Below are positions 45,796 through 54,553 of a DNA stretch of 64,000 nucleotides, piece after piece. The notes beneath the pieces are model-generated. The model searched no databases. It was given only the letters and a program-made list of their open reading frames with translations, and had not been told where the DNA came from. The stretch comes from Bacteroidales bacterium (GTDB taxonomy: Bacteria > Bacteroidota > Bacteroidia > Bacteroidales > VadinHA17). Location of the stretch: positions 18,322 to 82,321 of the forward strand of contig JAFGLJ010000046.1 in the NCBI GenBank assembly GCA_016928075.1, given 5' to 3'. Numbering within the stretch: the first letter of the stretch is position 1; every line of letters begins with the position of its first letter. A program made the translations under genes and the position numbers.

Positions 45796-45844
45796 AAAAA
45801 AAACTCCTGAAACCACTTTTCATATGAAAAGTATCACAGGAGTT
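45796..45844 (-). terminator. Rho-independent terminator of rplU-rpmA
   Basis: Read on the minus strand, AACTCCTG (45844-45837) pairs with CAGGAGTT (45809-45802), with an inner perfect ACTTTTCATATGAAAAGT palindrome, followed directly by a run of eight T. It lies about 20 bases beyond the rpmA stop. Confidence 0.8.
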
Positions 45845-45864
45845 GTACATTATGATTAATTCTG

Positions 45865-46125
45865 CTAGTTTTCCAGGGGCTTCACCGATACGTAAGATCT
45901 ATTGTCCCTTTTCTTTCTGAACTCAACCACTCCGTCGATGAGGGCAAATAGTGTATGATCTTTGCCAACTCCAACATTTTCACCGGGATTATGTTTTGTT
46001 CCTCTCTGGCGTACTATGATATTACCTGCTTTTGCCAGCTGGCCACCATATAATTTCACCCCAAGCCTTTTGCTTTCGGATTCGCGACCATTCCTTGAAC
46101 TACCTGCTCCTTTCTTATGTGCCAT
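45865..46125 (-). CDS. rpmA: 50S ribosomal protein L27
   Basis: An 86-residue protein beginning [20 protein letters not shown], the glycine- and lysine-rich tail that reaches the peptidyl-transferase centre, and containing [19 protein letters not shown]. Length and sequence are standard. It follows rplU by 30 bases and ends before a strong terminator. Confidence 0.97.
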   Translation of the reverse strand: MAHKKGAGSSRNGRESESKRLGVKLYGGQLAKAGNIIVRQRGTKHNPGENVGVGKDHTLFALIDGVVEFRKKRDNRSYVSVKPLEN

Positions 46126-46155
46126 GATCTAGTAATTTTATTCTATTCTTTCCTG

Positions 46156-46917
46156 TTATTTTTTGTCTGTTTTTTTATCGGCATCACCTTTTGAAGTAGT
46201 TTTTGCCTTTGCCGTACCTGTTTTTTTTGCAGCTGTTGATTTTTTAGCTGTTGTAATTTTTTTTGCAGCAGCACTTTTCTCTTCGGCTGTTTTTTCTGTA
46301 GCTGCCCTGCTGGTACCTGCAGGTTTCCTGGCTGTTGTTGTTTTTTTAGCTTCAGGTTTCTTTTCTGCTGGGATTTTGGTTTCAGCAGTTTTCTTAGCCC
46401 CTGTTGCTTTTTTGGTTTCTGTTGCTTTTTTGACAGTTGTGGATTTGGCAGGAGCTGTTTTTTTGGTTGCTGTTTCTATGGTTGCCGTTTCTTTGGAAGC
46501 AGCTTTAGAGGCAGGTTTTTCAGCCGTAGCAGCTGAAGGTTTTACTGTTTCTTCAGGTTTTTCTTCCCTGGTGCTTTCGGCTTTTGCAGGTTTCTTAACA
46601 TACCCCTTCTCGTTGATGGATATTATCTCAACCTGGCTATATTGCTGCCTGTGCCCTTTTTTTACTTTATATCCCTTCCTTCTCTTCTTTTTGAAAACAA
46701 CCACTTTATCACCCTTTACGTGTTCAAGAACTTTTCCCTCAATATAAGCTCCATTAACATGTGGTTCTCCCACAAGCACCTTGCCATCGTTTTCAATAAG
46801 TAAGACCTTATCGAAATCCACATTAGTTCCTTCTTCTTCTTCGAGCCTGTGAACAAAAATTCTTTTCCCCTTTTCAACTTTAAACTGCTGACCTGCAATT
46901 TCTACAATAGCGTACAT
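46156..46917 (-). CDS. rplU: 50S ribosomal protein L21 with long Lys/Ala/Thr-rich extension
   Basis: Residues 1-104 are a normal L21 (MYAIVEIAGQQFKVEKGKR; KRRKGYKVKKGHRQ). They are followed by about 150 residues made almost only of K, A, T, E and P in repeats like AKKTTETKKATGAKK, giving 253 residues in place of the usual 100-110. The tail resembles eukaryotic histone H1 or bacterial nucleoid-protein tails and is probably disordered and strongly basic. The frame has no interruption and the rpmA gene follows as usual. A TATCTTTG promoter box lies at 47002-47009. Confidence 0.93.
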   Translation of the reverse strand: MYAIVEIAGQQFKVEKGKRIFVHRLEEEEGTNVDFDKVLLIENDGKVLVGEPHVNGAYIEGKVLEHVKGDKVVVFKKKRRKGYKVKKGHRQQYSQVEIISINEKGYVKKPAKAESTREEKPEETVKPSAATAEKPASKAASKETATIETATKKTAPAKSTTVKKATETKKATGAKKTAETKIPAEKKPEAKKTTTARKPAGTSRAATEKTAEEKSAAAKKITTAKKSTAAKKTGTAKAKTTSKGDADKKTDKK

Positions 46918-47001
46918 CTTTTAGTTTTTTATATTACTCCGTGAGGCGGGCTGAATGCCACTTTCCCGAAGCCCCGGCGGATTATTCTGAAATTCGGACT
47001 G

Positions 47002-47031
47002 CAAAGATATAAAAAAAGAATAAAATTCAAA
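47002..47031 (-). promoter_or_regulatory. Promoter of rplU-rpmA (TTTG-N18-TATCTTTG)
   Basis: On the minus strand a TTTG (47031-47028) precedes a perfect -7 box TATCTTTG (47009-47002) by 18 bases. Transcription would start near 46996, leaving a leader of about 80 bases. That leader contains CCGCCGGGGCTTCGGG, a possible short hairpin. Confidence 0.6.
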
Positions 47032-47114
47032 TGGATAATAGTAAAAGACAAAAGATAAAAGGTATAAGTAAAAAGGTAAAAGTAAAAAGGTAAAAGTCGT
47101 AGCGAAGCGAAGAA

Positions 47115-47278
47115 CCCGGCTGAACGAAGTGAATGCCGGGGGAAAAAGAGGGCCGAGCGTTTATAATTTGCCCGGTGGGCAAATTTAGCGAGGAGCCAGA
47201 TAGAGGGGAGGTATTGAAGGCAAAAGTAGAAAGTCGAATGGAAGCGAAGACCCCGGCTGAACATAGTGAACGCCGGGG
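47115..47278. repeat. Two copies of a CCCGGCTGAACnnAGTGAA hairpin repeat
   Basis: Copy one (47115-47140) has stem CCCGGC/GCCGGG around TGAACGAAGTGAAT. Copy two (47251-47278) has stem CCCCGGC/GCCGGGG around TGAACATAGTGAAC. Both are preceded by GCGAAGA. The compensating extra G:C pair in copy two shows that the stem, not only the sequence, is kept. Confidence 0.6.
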
Positions 47279-47358
47279 TAAAGAGGAAATAGTACTAAAG
47301 GGAAAGTCTGAGGCTGAGATTAAGTATTAGGAAAAAAGGTTAAGCAGAAAACCAAAAA

Positions 47359-47386
47359 CGAGCAACGAGCAACGAGCAACGAGCAA
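47359..47386. repeat. CGAGCAA tandem repeat, four units
   Basis: Four exact 7-bp units in a row. They are too short and too regular for a CRISPR array and have no spacers. They resemble the other 6-7 bp tandem tracts of the window. Confidence 0.75.
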
Positions 47387-47427
47387 CCATTTTTTCACTC
47401 CCTGCTGGCATTGCAAAATAATATCTT

Positions 47428-47435
47428 TATATTTG
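47428..47435 (+). promoter_or_regulatory. Bacteroidota -7 box (TATATTTG)
   Basis: Perfect TAnnTTTG box 35 bases before the ATG of the bifunctional nuclease gene at 47471. Confidence 0.55.
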
Positions 47436-47470
47436 TATAGAGGCTATGATACAGGGATTAAAGTGGAGAT

Positions 47471-48076
47471 ATGAAGAAAATCAAACTTAGTGTACTGGGG
47501 ATATCATACAGTCAGACACAATCTGGTGCCTATGCCCTGGTATTATCTGAAGATAATGGAGACAGGCGACTGCCCATAATAATAGGAGGTTTTGAGGCCC
47601 AGGCAATAGTTATCAAACTTGAGAACCTTAACCCACCGCGCCCTCTTACTCATGATCTTTTCAGAAACTTCAGTAAATTAATGAAGGCTGATCTTGAAGA
47701 AGTCTTTATACACAAACTTGAAGAAGGGGTATTCTATTCCCAGCTTATCATTAAAAAGGACGGAAAAGAAATAATAATGGACTCCAGGACATCAGATGCA
47801 GTTGCTCTTGCACTCAGATTCAATTGCCCGATATATATTGCTGAAGAAATAATGGATAAGGCTGGTATTGTTATAAAGGACAATGAATATGAAAATGTGG
47901 AATCAGCGGAAAGTAAGCAGCCCAGGTCAAGGAAACCCTCGCCACCCGAATTATCAGAATTGAGTATCAGTGAGCTTAAGGCTAAACTTGATGAAGCAGT
48001 GAAGGCAGAGGATTATGAACGGGCAGCATTCATTAAAGATGAGATAGATAGACGAGAGAGGAAAGGCAAGGAATAG
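47471..48076 (+). CDS. Bifunctional nuclease-family protein (DUF151) with UVR motif
   Basis: A 201-residue protein. Residues 1-135 form the BFN/DUF151 domain (LPIIIGGFEAQAI, RPLTHDLF, SRTSDAVALALR). A short linker with many Ser and Pro leads to a C-terminal UVR motif of UvrB/UvrC type (ELKAKLDEAVKAEDYERAAF). DUF151 proteins bind or cut nucleic acids; plant relatives have RNase and DNase activity. The UVR motif suggests a partner protein such as Clp or Uvr factors. Confidence 0.88.
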   Translation: MKKIKLSVLGISYSQTQSGAYALVLSEDNGDRRLPIIIGGFEAQAIVIKLENLNPPRPLTHDLFRNFSKLMKADLEEVFIHKLEEGVFYSQLIIKKDGKEIIMDSRTSDAVALALRFNCPIYIAEEIMDKAGIVIKDNEYENVESAESKQPRSRKPSPPELSELSISELKAKLDEAVKAEDYERAAFIKDEIDRRERKGKE

Positions 48077-48186
48077 TTATTTACCATTCAAACTTTGTTG
48101 AAAATTAATAAGCCACTGATCGTGTTAAATTATACGATAAGGGTTAATATTGTTTGTAATTTTATAGCATACTTTTTATCACTGAC

Positions 48187-49686
48187 ATGAAAAAACCTCA
48201 TGTAATTATATTCCTGCTGGTCATATCCTTTTCTTTCAGTTCAGCCCTGTCGTTTTCATATCCGCCTCAACAGGATTCAGTTCAGGTTGCCCGGGAATCT
48301 GACAGTGGTAAGATAATCTCATTACCCCAGGGTTCCGAGAGCCAGGGTATAATACAGGAAGGCAATGTTATAGACCCCTCTATGAGCGGGGGATTCAGCC
48401 TGGTTACATTATTAAGGGGCTTGCTGGGTATGATAGTGTTGATACTTATTGCCTGGGTCTTCAGTACTAACCGCAGGGCTATAGTGTGGCGAACGGTTAT
48501 CATAGGTCTTGCCATACAGATTATACTTGCTGTAAGCATACTGTATATCCCGTTCGTAAGAATATCATTTGAATTTGTTGGTAAAATATTTGTGAAAATT
48601 CTGGATTTCACCAAGGAAGGAAGTAATTTCCTCTTTGGTTCCTTAATGGATGAAGAAAAGCTGGGTTCAATATTTGCTTTCCAGATACTGCCGACTATTA
48701 TATTTTTTTCTGCCCTTATGTCACTGCTTTTTTACCTGGGGATTGTCCAGAAGATAGTATATGGCCTTGCCTGGCTGATGACAAAGTCTATGCATCTGAG
48801 TGGCGCGGAGAGCTTATCTGTGGCAGGTAATATCTTTGTGGGTCAGACCGAGTCACCTTTACTGGTTAAGGAGTACCTGCCTCGCATGAATCCATCTGAG
48901 ATAATGCTTGTTATGACAGGAGGTATGGCCACACTTGCAGGCGGGGTGCTCGCGGCATATATAGGTTTTCTGGGTGGCGGTGATCCCGTTCAGCGATTGA
49001 TTTTTGCAAAGCATCTCCTTGCAGCATCTGTTATGGCTGCACCCGGGGCAGTGGTAATATCGAAAATACTTGTTCCGCAGACCGATGATATAATAAAGGA
49101 CATAGAGATAACAAAGGATAAGGTTGGCAATAATATCCTTGATGCTATTTCAAACGGAACAACTCAGGGACTTAAACTGGCTGCCAATGTGGCTGCCATG
49201 TTGCTGTCATTCATAGCTTTTATTGCATTCCTGAATTATATATTCCTTAAAATCGGGCAGTGGACCAATCTTAATGAACTTATATGTGCAGCCACCAATG
49301 GTAACTATAATGAACTTTCATTGCAGTTTGTCCTCGGGTACATTTTTGCACCTGTGATGTGGCTTATAGGTGTTGGGGGAGAAGATATTACATTAATGGG
49401 CCGTCTGCTTGGAGAAAAGATTATTATGACTGAGTTTGTGGGCTATATAAGCCTCGCCGATCTTAAAACAGCCGGGGAATTTGTGAATAATAAATCAATC
49501 ATAATGGCTACATATATGCTTGCAGGATTCGCGAACTTTGCATCAATCGGGATACAGATAGGTGGCATAGGCTCACTGGCACCAAATCAAAGAGTATTAC
49601 TCGCAAAGTTTGGTATCCGTGCCCTGCTGGCAGGTACACTGGCATCACTTATGTCGGCAACAATAATAGGGATGATACTTGGTTAA
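48187..49686 (+). CDS. Concentrative nucleoside transporter (NupC/CNT family)
   Basis: A 499-residue membrane protein. After an N-terminal signal-like segment and a polar region of about 50 residues, the CNT core starts near residue 72. It contains FVGQTESPLLVKEYLPRM and GGMATLAGGVLAAYIGFLGGG, the substrate-binding motifs of nucleoside:cation symporters, and ends with TASEF-like NFASIGIQIGGIG. It takes up nucleosides across the inner membrane. The GH97 gene follows after 11 bases. Confidence 0.92.
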   Translation: MKKPHVIIFLLVISFSFSSALSFSYPPQQDSVQVARESDSGKIISLPQGSESQGIIQEGNVIDPSMSGGFSLVTLLRGLLGMIVLILIAWVFSTNRRAIVWRTVIIGLAIQIILAVSILYIPFVRISFEFVGKIFVKILDFTKEGSNFLFGSLMDEEKLGSIFAFQILPTIIFFSALMSLLFYLGIVQKIVYGLAWLMTKSMHLSGAESLSVAGNIFVGQTESPLLVKEYLPRMNPSEIMLVMTGGMATLAGGVLAAYIGFLGGGDPVQRLIFAKHLLAASVMAAPGAVVISKILVPQTDDIIKDIEITKDKVGNNILDAISNGTTQGLKLAANVAAMLLSFIAFIAFLNYIFLKIGQWTNLNELICAATNGNYNELSLQFVLGYIFAPVMWLIGVGGEDITLMGRLLGEKIIMTEFVGYISLADLKTAGEFVNNKSIIMATYMLAGFANFASIGIQIGGIGSLAPNQRVLLAKFGIRALLAGTLASLMSATIIGMILG

Positions 49687-49697
49687 AATTAAAATAA

Positions 49698-51647
49698 ATG
49701 AAAATGCGTAATACAATTATAATAATTAGCCTTCTGCAATTGAGCTTAATGGCAGGAGCCCAGGAAAGCAGGTTAGAATCACCCGACAGGAAGATTGAAC
49801 TCATAGCAACATATGATACACAGTTGCGCTGGGAATTGAAAATGGGAGACAGGCAGATTATACTTCCTTCAGGAATCAGCATGGAACTTACAGACCAGGA
49901 ATTCCCCGCGGAGAAAGATAAAATTAGGAAAATTGAAACACTGATCATAGACGAAATTGTGAAACCTGTAATACCACACAAAGATTCTGAGATTCGTAAT
50001 ATCTGTAACGAGATGACAATAAATTTCAGATCTGGTTTCGCAGTTGTCTTCAGGGTTTATAATGACGGTGTTGCCTACAGGTTCAAAACAGATATCAAAG
50101 GAAACGTTATTGTAATGGATGAGCGGGCCGAGATAAATTTTCCTGGAGGAACAACAGCCTGGTATCCCCTTGAGGAATCATTCATGTCACATAATGAAAG
50201 GACTTATATCCCAACCTCTCTTGATACGATTAATGAAAAACACCTGGCAAGTCTTCCGGTTCTTTTTAAAAGCAATGGTGTAAATATTCTTGCAACAGAA
50301 TCAGCTCTGGAAGATTATCCGGGGATGTGGCTCATGGGCAATGGCAGCAATGCATTAAAGGGAGTATACCCGTATTACCCGGATGAAGAGAGGTTATTTG
50401 GAGATCGTAATGTTAGGGTTATGTCACGAAGGGATTTTCTGGCTGAAACAAAAGGTGAACGATCATTCCCATGGAGGGTTTTTATAATCTCTGACACCGA
50501 TGCCGGATTGATCGAGAGTAATATGACTTACCTCCTGGCTGATGAGTGCAGGATGGATGATACCGGCTGGATAAAACCGGGCAAGGTGGCATGGGACTGG
50601 TGGAATAATCTTAATCTTTATGGCGTTGATTTCAGGGCCGGTATCAATACGAAAACCTATGAGCATTATATTGATTTTGCTGCGGAATATGGTATTGAAT
50701 ATGTTATTCTTGATGAGGGATGGTACAGGTTTGGCAATGTACTGGATGTGAATCCTGATATTGATATTAATTACCTTTGTAATTATGCCGAAAGCAAAGG
50801 AGTGGGAATTATTTTATGGGTGGTATGGAACACTCTTGATGATAAGCTTCATGAAGCCCTGCCACAATACGCTTCATGGGGTGTTAAAGGCATAAAAGTC
50901 GATTTTATGCAACGCGATGACCAGAAAGTGGTTAATTACTACTGGAACATCGCTGAAAAAGCTGCCGCATATAAACTGATGGTCGATTTCCATGGAGCAT
51001 ATAAACCCGCAGGCCTCAGGCGTACATGGCCAAATGTTCTTACCAGGGAAGGAGTAAAGGGACTTGAAAACACCAAGTGGAGCTATGATATCACTCCCGA
51101 TCATGACCTGACTATTCCCTTTATCAGGATGGTAGCAGGCCCGATGGATTATACACCGGGAGCAATGATTAATTTTGACAGCATCAATTTCAGACCTTCC
51201 TGGAACAGGCCTGCCAGTATGGGAACAAGGGTCCACCAGATGTCAATGTACGTCATATATGAAAGCCCCCTTCAGATGCTCGCCGATAGCCCTTCAAACT
51301 ACAGGAAAGAAGGGGAGTGCACAGCTTTTATCGCCTGCGTACCTGTCACCTGGGATGAGACGAGAGTGCTTCAGGCAAAGGTTGGAGATTATCTGGTAAT
51401 GGTGAGGCGCAGTGGAGAAGAGTGGTTCATTGGTGCAATGACTGACTGGAAGGCAAGGGATTTTAATATAGATCTTTCATTTCTTGGTGAAGGAGAATAT
51501 AATGCAATTATTTTCAGTGATGGGGTAAATGCAGACAGGTTTACTCAGGACTATAAGAAAACCGAAATAACGGTCTCAAAAGAAGATACGCTTAAAATCA
51601 ATATGGCTCCAGGAGGAGGCTATGCGGCGCGAATAACTAAAAAATGA
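49698..51647 (+). CDS. GH97-family glycoside hydrolase, retaining type
   Basis: A 649-residue secreted enzyme (signal peptide cut near GAQ, residue 21) with the GH97 N-terminal beta sandwich, a central barrel and a C-terminal beta domain. The segment [12 protein letters not shown] places an Asp (residue 402) where retaining GH97 alpha-galactosidases have their nucleophile, so it is probably not an inverting SusB-type alpha-glucosidase. [11 protein letters not shown] near 540 is also typical. It sits between a nucleoside transporter and thyA, without any SusCD pair. Confidence 0.88.
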   Translation: MKMRNTIIIISLLQLSLMAGAQESRLESPDRKIELIATYDTQLRWELKMGDRQIILPSGISMELTDQEFPAEKDKIRKIETLIIDEIVKPVIPHKDSEIRNICNEMTINFRSGFAVVFRVYNDGVAYRFKTDIKGNVIVMDERAEINFPGGTTAWYPLEESFMSHNERTYIPTSLDTINEKHLASLPVLFKSNGVNILATESALEDYPGMWLMGNGSNALKGVYPYYPDEERLFGDRNVRVMSRRDFLAETKGERSFPWRVFIISDTDAGLIESNMTYLLADECRMDDTGWIKPGKVAWDWWNNLNLYGVDFRAGINTKTYEHYIDFAAEYGIEYVILDEGWYRFGNVLDVNPDIDINYLCNYAESKGVGIILWVVWNTLDDKLHEALPQYASWGVKGIKVDFMQRDDQKVVNYYWNIAEKAAAYKLMVDFHGAYKPAGLRRTWPNVLTREGVKGLENTKWSYDITPDHDLTIPFIRMVAGPMDYTPGAMINFDSINFRPSWNRPASMGTRVHQMSMYVIYESPLQMLADSPSNYRKEGECTAFIACVPVTWDETRVLQAKVGDYLVMVRRSGEEWFIGAMTDWKARDFNIDLSFLGEGEYNAIIFSDGVNADRFTQDYKKTEITVSKEDTLKINMAPGGGYAARITKK

Positions 51648-51651
51648 TATT

Positions 51652-52446
51652 ATGAAACAATATCTGGATCTGCTTGATCATGTAATGAAGAACGGAGTGA
51701 AGAAAACTGATCGCACAGGAACAGGTACGATAAGCGTGTTCGGTTACCAGATGAGATTTGACCTGGGAAAGGGTTTCCCGGCGCTGACAACTAAAAAACT
51801 GCACCTTAAATCGATTATACATGAGCTATTATGGTTTCTTAAAGGTGACACCAATGTAAAATACCTCCAGGAGAAAGGTGTGGGGATATGGAATGCCTGG
51901 GCTGACGAGAATGGAGACCTTGGTCCAATATACGGGCATCAGTGGCGTTCATGGCCTGCCACTGGCGGGAGTAAAATAGACCAGATAAGTCAGATTATAG
52001 GATCTATAAAATCAAATCCTGATTCCAGGCGTCATATCGTAAGTGCATGGAATGTCGGCGAGTTAAAAAATATGGCTTTGCCGCCCTGCCACATATTATT
52101 CCAGTTCTACGTGGCAAATGGTAAACTCTCATGCCAGCTGTATCAGCGCAGCGCGGATATTTTCCTTGGGGTGCCTTTTAATATTGCATCCTATGCATTA
52201 CTCCTTATGATGATTGCGCAGGTTACAGATCTGAAGCCGGGGGAATTTGTTCATACTTTCGGTGATGCCCATATTTACCTCAACCATATTGAGCAGGTGA
52301 AAGAGCAGTTATCACGTAAACCCTATGAGCTGCCGGAAATGAAAATAAACAGGAATAAGAAGAATATTTTTGATTTCGAATACGAGGATTTTGAATTGTT
52401 GAATTATAATGCGCACCCTCATATTAAGGGTGAGATTGCAGTATAG
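51652..52446 (+). CDS. thyA: Thymidylate synthase
   Basis: A 264-residue enzyme, the same length as E. coli ThyA, with catalytic Cys146 in [28 protein letters not shown] and the folate-binding end [12 protein letters not shown]. It methylates dUMP using methylene-tetrahydrofolate. The next gene is dihydrofolate reductase, which regenerates the cofactor, 16 bases downstream. Confidence 0.97.
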   Translation: MKQYLDLLDHVMKNGVKKTDRTGTGTISVFGYQMRFDLGKGFPALTTKKLHLKSIIHELLWFLKGDTNVKYLQEKGVGIWNAWADENGDLGPIYGHQWRSWPATGGSKIDQISQIIGSIKSNPDSRRHIVSAWNVGELKNMALPPCHILFQFYVANGKLSCQLYQRSADIFLGVPFNIASYALLLMMIAQVTDLKPGEFVHTFGDAHIYLNHIEQVKEQLSRKPYELPEMKINRNKKNIFDFEYEDFELLNYNAHPHIKGEIAV

Positions 52447-52462
52447 AAATTAACTGGTTATT

Positions 52463-52951
52463 ATGATATCCATTATTGTAGCTGTTGCATCAAATAATGC
52501 CATAGGTATGAATAATCAACTGTTATGGCATATTCCCGATGATATGAAAAGATTTAAGAAACTTACCCTCGGTCATTGCCTGATAATGGGGAAGAACACA
52601 TGGTATTCATTACCCCGCAGACCACTGCCAGGACGTACAAACATCGTTCTAACCGATGACCCATGTGAATGCCTGGATGATTGTATTACAGCGTATTCTG
52701 TTGAAGATGCCCTTGACAAATGTCAAAAAGGCAGGGAAATATTCATAATAGGAGGGGGATCAGTCTACAGTCAGTTTCTTGACAGGGCCGACCGCCTTTA
52801 CCTTACTCATGTTCATAAGGATTTTGATGCTGACACATTCTTCCCGGAGATTGACCCCGAAGTATGGCATGTAATAGACAGGCAGGATAATAACAGGACC
52901 GATGACCTGGAGTTTTCATGGTCTTATGTTACTTACCAGAGAAAGAAATGA
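52463..52951 (+). CDS. folA: Dihydrofolate reductase
   Basis: A 162-residue enzyme with NNAIGMNNQLLWHIPDD near the start (Asp for substrate binding), GKNTWYSLPRRPLPGR and IFIIGGGSVYSQF. It reduces dihydrofolate made by ThyA. Order thyA-folA is the common one. Confidence 0.96.
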   Translation: MISIIVAVASNNAIGMNNQLLWHIPDDMKRFKKLTLGHCLIMGKNTWYSLPRRPLPGRTNIVLTDDPCECLDDCITAYSVEDALDKCQKGREIFIIGGGSVYSQFLDRADRLYLTHVHKDFDADTFFPEIDPEVWHVIDRQDNNRTDDLEFSWSYVTYQRKK

Positions 52952-53047
52952 ATCCTTTCGTAAGTTTTTTCGTTTAGAGATTAAACCCTGATGGGGATTT
53001 AGAATCTATATAGATGAAAATCGATATTAAACGAAAAAAAAATAATC

Positions 53048-53908
53048 ATGAAAATTCTGAAATTTTTCTTTTCAATCGCTTTATTCAGTATTGCAATGGT
53101 GGCATGCGAGAAAAGCTCCAATCCACTCAATACTGATGATATTAACCTGGCCGATGATGATGCGGTTACAGAAGCTATGTTCGACGACATCTTCAGTACT
53201 GCTGACAATGCAGTACAGATAGTCGAAACTTTTATGACCAAAAATCCTGGAGTGAAAGGTAACGTGATAGTAGTTGCTGACTCATGCCCGACAGTGACAG
53301 TCGAGTTAATAGATGAAGGTCACAGGATTGTTACCATTGATTTTGGAGATGGTTGCACCGGATTATGGGACCAGACACGTGCCGGTAAAATAATAATTAC
53401 GGTTAATGGTTACCGTAAAGTCGAAGGTTCAACCCGTACCGTTACTTTCGAAGATTATTATTTTAATGGTATAAAGGTAGAGGGGACGAAAGTTACCGAA
53501 AACATTGGTGAGAACGATTATGGCAATGTGGTATTCAGTGCCACACTGACCAATGGTATGCTTACATTTCCCGATGAAGTTGTCGTAACCCGGGAATTTT
53601 ACCGGGAAAGAGAATGGGTGGCAGGATATGACACCTGGAACATCTGGGATGACGAATGCCTTGTAACGGGTTATGCATCCGGAACCACCTATAAAGGTGT
53701 TGCATATGAGAATACAATAAAAAGTGCACTTCACTGGAAAAGGGTATGCCGTTTCTTTGTCAGCGGGATAATCGAGATAAACAGGGAAGGCACAGAACCC
53801 TTCGAGCTGGATTATGGAGATGGTGAATGCGATGCAAAAGCTGTCCTGAGAAGAGGTGATGAAGAAAAAGAAATCACCCTCAGGTTCAGACACAGAAAAA
53901 TACGCTAA
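53048..53908 (+). CDS. Lipoprotein of unknown function
   Basis: A 286-residue protein with a clear lipobox (MVAC, Cys20) and an acidic N-terminal helix (DDINLADDDAVTEAMFDDIF). From residue 75 on it is made of beta strands with paired cysteines (VADSCPTVTVELID, DFGDGCTG, DECLVTG, KRVCRFFVSG, GDGECDAKA), which suggests disulfides. It resembles a family of Bacteroidota lipoproteins without known role. It stands alone and ends at a 28-bp perfect palindrome. Confidence 0.7.
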   Translation: MKILKFFFSIALFSIAMVACEKSSNPLNTDDINLADDDAVTEAMFDDIFSTADNAVQIVETFMTKNPGVKGNVIVVADSCPTVTVELIDEGHRIVTIDFGDGCTGLWDQTRAGKIIITVNGYRKVEGSTRTVTFEDYYFNGIKVEGTKVTENIGENDYGNVVFSATLTNGMLTFPDEVVVTREFYREREWVAGYDTWNIWDDECLVTGYASGTTYKGVAYENTIKSALHWKRVCRFFVSGIIEINREGTEPFELDYGDGECDAKAVLRRGDEEKEITLRFRHRKIR

Positions 53909-53937
53909 CTATCATACTGACCGCTGTGTCCACCGAA

Positions 53938-53965
53938 GTAGAGACGTTGCATGCAACGTCTCTAC
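53938..53965. terminator. Perfect 28-bp palindrome between convergent genes
   Basis: The arm GTAGAGACGTTGCA is followed directly by its exact inverse complement. It fills the middle of the 59-bp gap between two convergent stops, so it can act as a terminator for both. The GTAGAGACGTTGCA palindrome is known as a dispersed repeat in several bacterial phyla, which suggests a mobile element at this point. Confidence 0.7.
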
Positions 53966-53967
53966 AA

Positions 53968-54333
53968 TTATGCAGGTTCAGGTTTGACAACAAATGGTAT
54001 AAGCAAGGTCCATAAAACCAGCAAGACCGATCCGATAACGGCCTCATATATGCCGTAATATACAAAGGGGCCACCCATGGAGTATACCCATACTAGGAAC
54101 GACAGTGAGGTGAAGATTATCTGCAAGGGGCCCTTTACAGCCATGAAGGTAATAAGATAAAAAGGCACCATGATAAGCAGTATTGCGGTTACTATTGTCA
54201 GCAGAATCTTGCTGTGTACATAACCCTCCGGTATAAAACCTATGATAACAAGGTAGGCAGCGACTATCTCGCTGGGGATGAGTTTCAGGAGACGCGACTG
54301 GTAATTATTCTCCTGCTTGATTTGTCTGGCCAT
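53968..54333 (-). CDS. Small four-helix membrane protein of unknown function
   Basis: A 121-residue protein with a short polar N-terminus, the conserved-looking segment RLLKLIPSEIVAAYLVIIG and three further hydrophobic helices. Similar small membrane proteins with LLKLIPxEIVAxY are found across bacteria without assigned role. No ribosome-binding site is seen. Confidence 0.6.
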   Translation of the reverse strand: MARQIKQENNYQSRLLKLIPSEIVAAYLVIIGFIPEGYVHSKILLTIVTAILLIMVPFYLITFMAVKGPLQIIFTSLSFLVWVYSMGGPFVYYGIYEAVIGSVLLVLWTLLIPFVVKPEPA

Positions 54334-54422
54334 GGCAATTGATTATTAGATTATTAAAATTTATCAGAACAGGTGCATGCAATTTACTAAAACAAAATTT
54401 TTTATACAAGCTGCATAAGGAG

Positions 54423-54536
54423 GTTGAATAGGGTTGAATAGGGTTGAGTAGGGTTGAGTTTTGAGCTGCCAAACTCAACCGGACTGCCGGAAGGCAGTCA
54501 GCTAAACACTACTCAACAGGGCGAAGCCCGCTCAAC
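54423..54536. repeat. GTTGA(A/G)TAGG tandem repeat plus 25-bp hairpin copy
   Basis: Four units of GGTTGA(A/G)TAG run from 54423 to 54460, with reverse-complement CTCAAC words following at 54473-54478 and 54512-54517. The stretch 54512-54536 is a hairpin (GGGCGAAGCCC core flanked by CTCAAC). It is the exact reverse complement of 62590-62614, on the other side of the catabolic operon. Confidence 0.75.
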
Positions 54537-54553
54537 ATATTTTTATTCCAATG

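Larger units (their letters stand above)
46918..47470. other. Repeat-filled intergenic region (553 bp)
   Basis: No credible gene is present; one plus-strand open frame (47133-47330) consists of repeat sequence. The region holds the rplU promoter (47002-47031), an AAAAGGTAAAAGT tandem tract (47040-47097), two hairpins of one family (47115-47140 and 47251-47278), four CGAGCAA units (47359-47386) and the promoter of the next gene (47428-47435). Confidence 0.65.

Noticed and set aside
46163..46747. Plus-strand open frame of 194 codons opposite rplU
   Set aside because: It is the antisense of the low-complexity Lys/Ala/Thr tail; the hydrophobic Val/Ala/Phe composition is a by-product of reading AAA/GCA codons backwards.
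47133..47330. Plus-strand open frame of 65 codons
   Set aside because: It consists of the hairpin repeats and AAAAG tracts, with no signal of protein-like composition or a promoter.
47341..47400. Possible CRISPR array at the CGAGCAA repeats
   Set aside because: Units are 7 bp and directly adjoining, with no spacers and no cas genes in the window.
49698..51647. Assigning the GH97 enzyme to a starch utilisation (sus) locus as SusB
   Set aside because: No SusC/SusD-like genes are nearby, and the KVDFM segment points to the retaining alpha-galactosidase branch rather than SusB.
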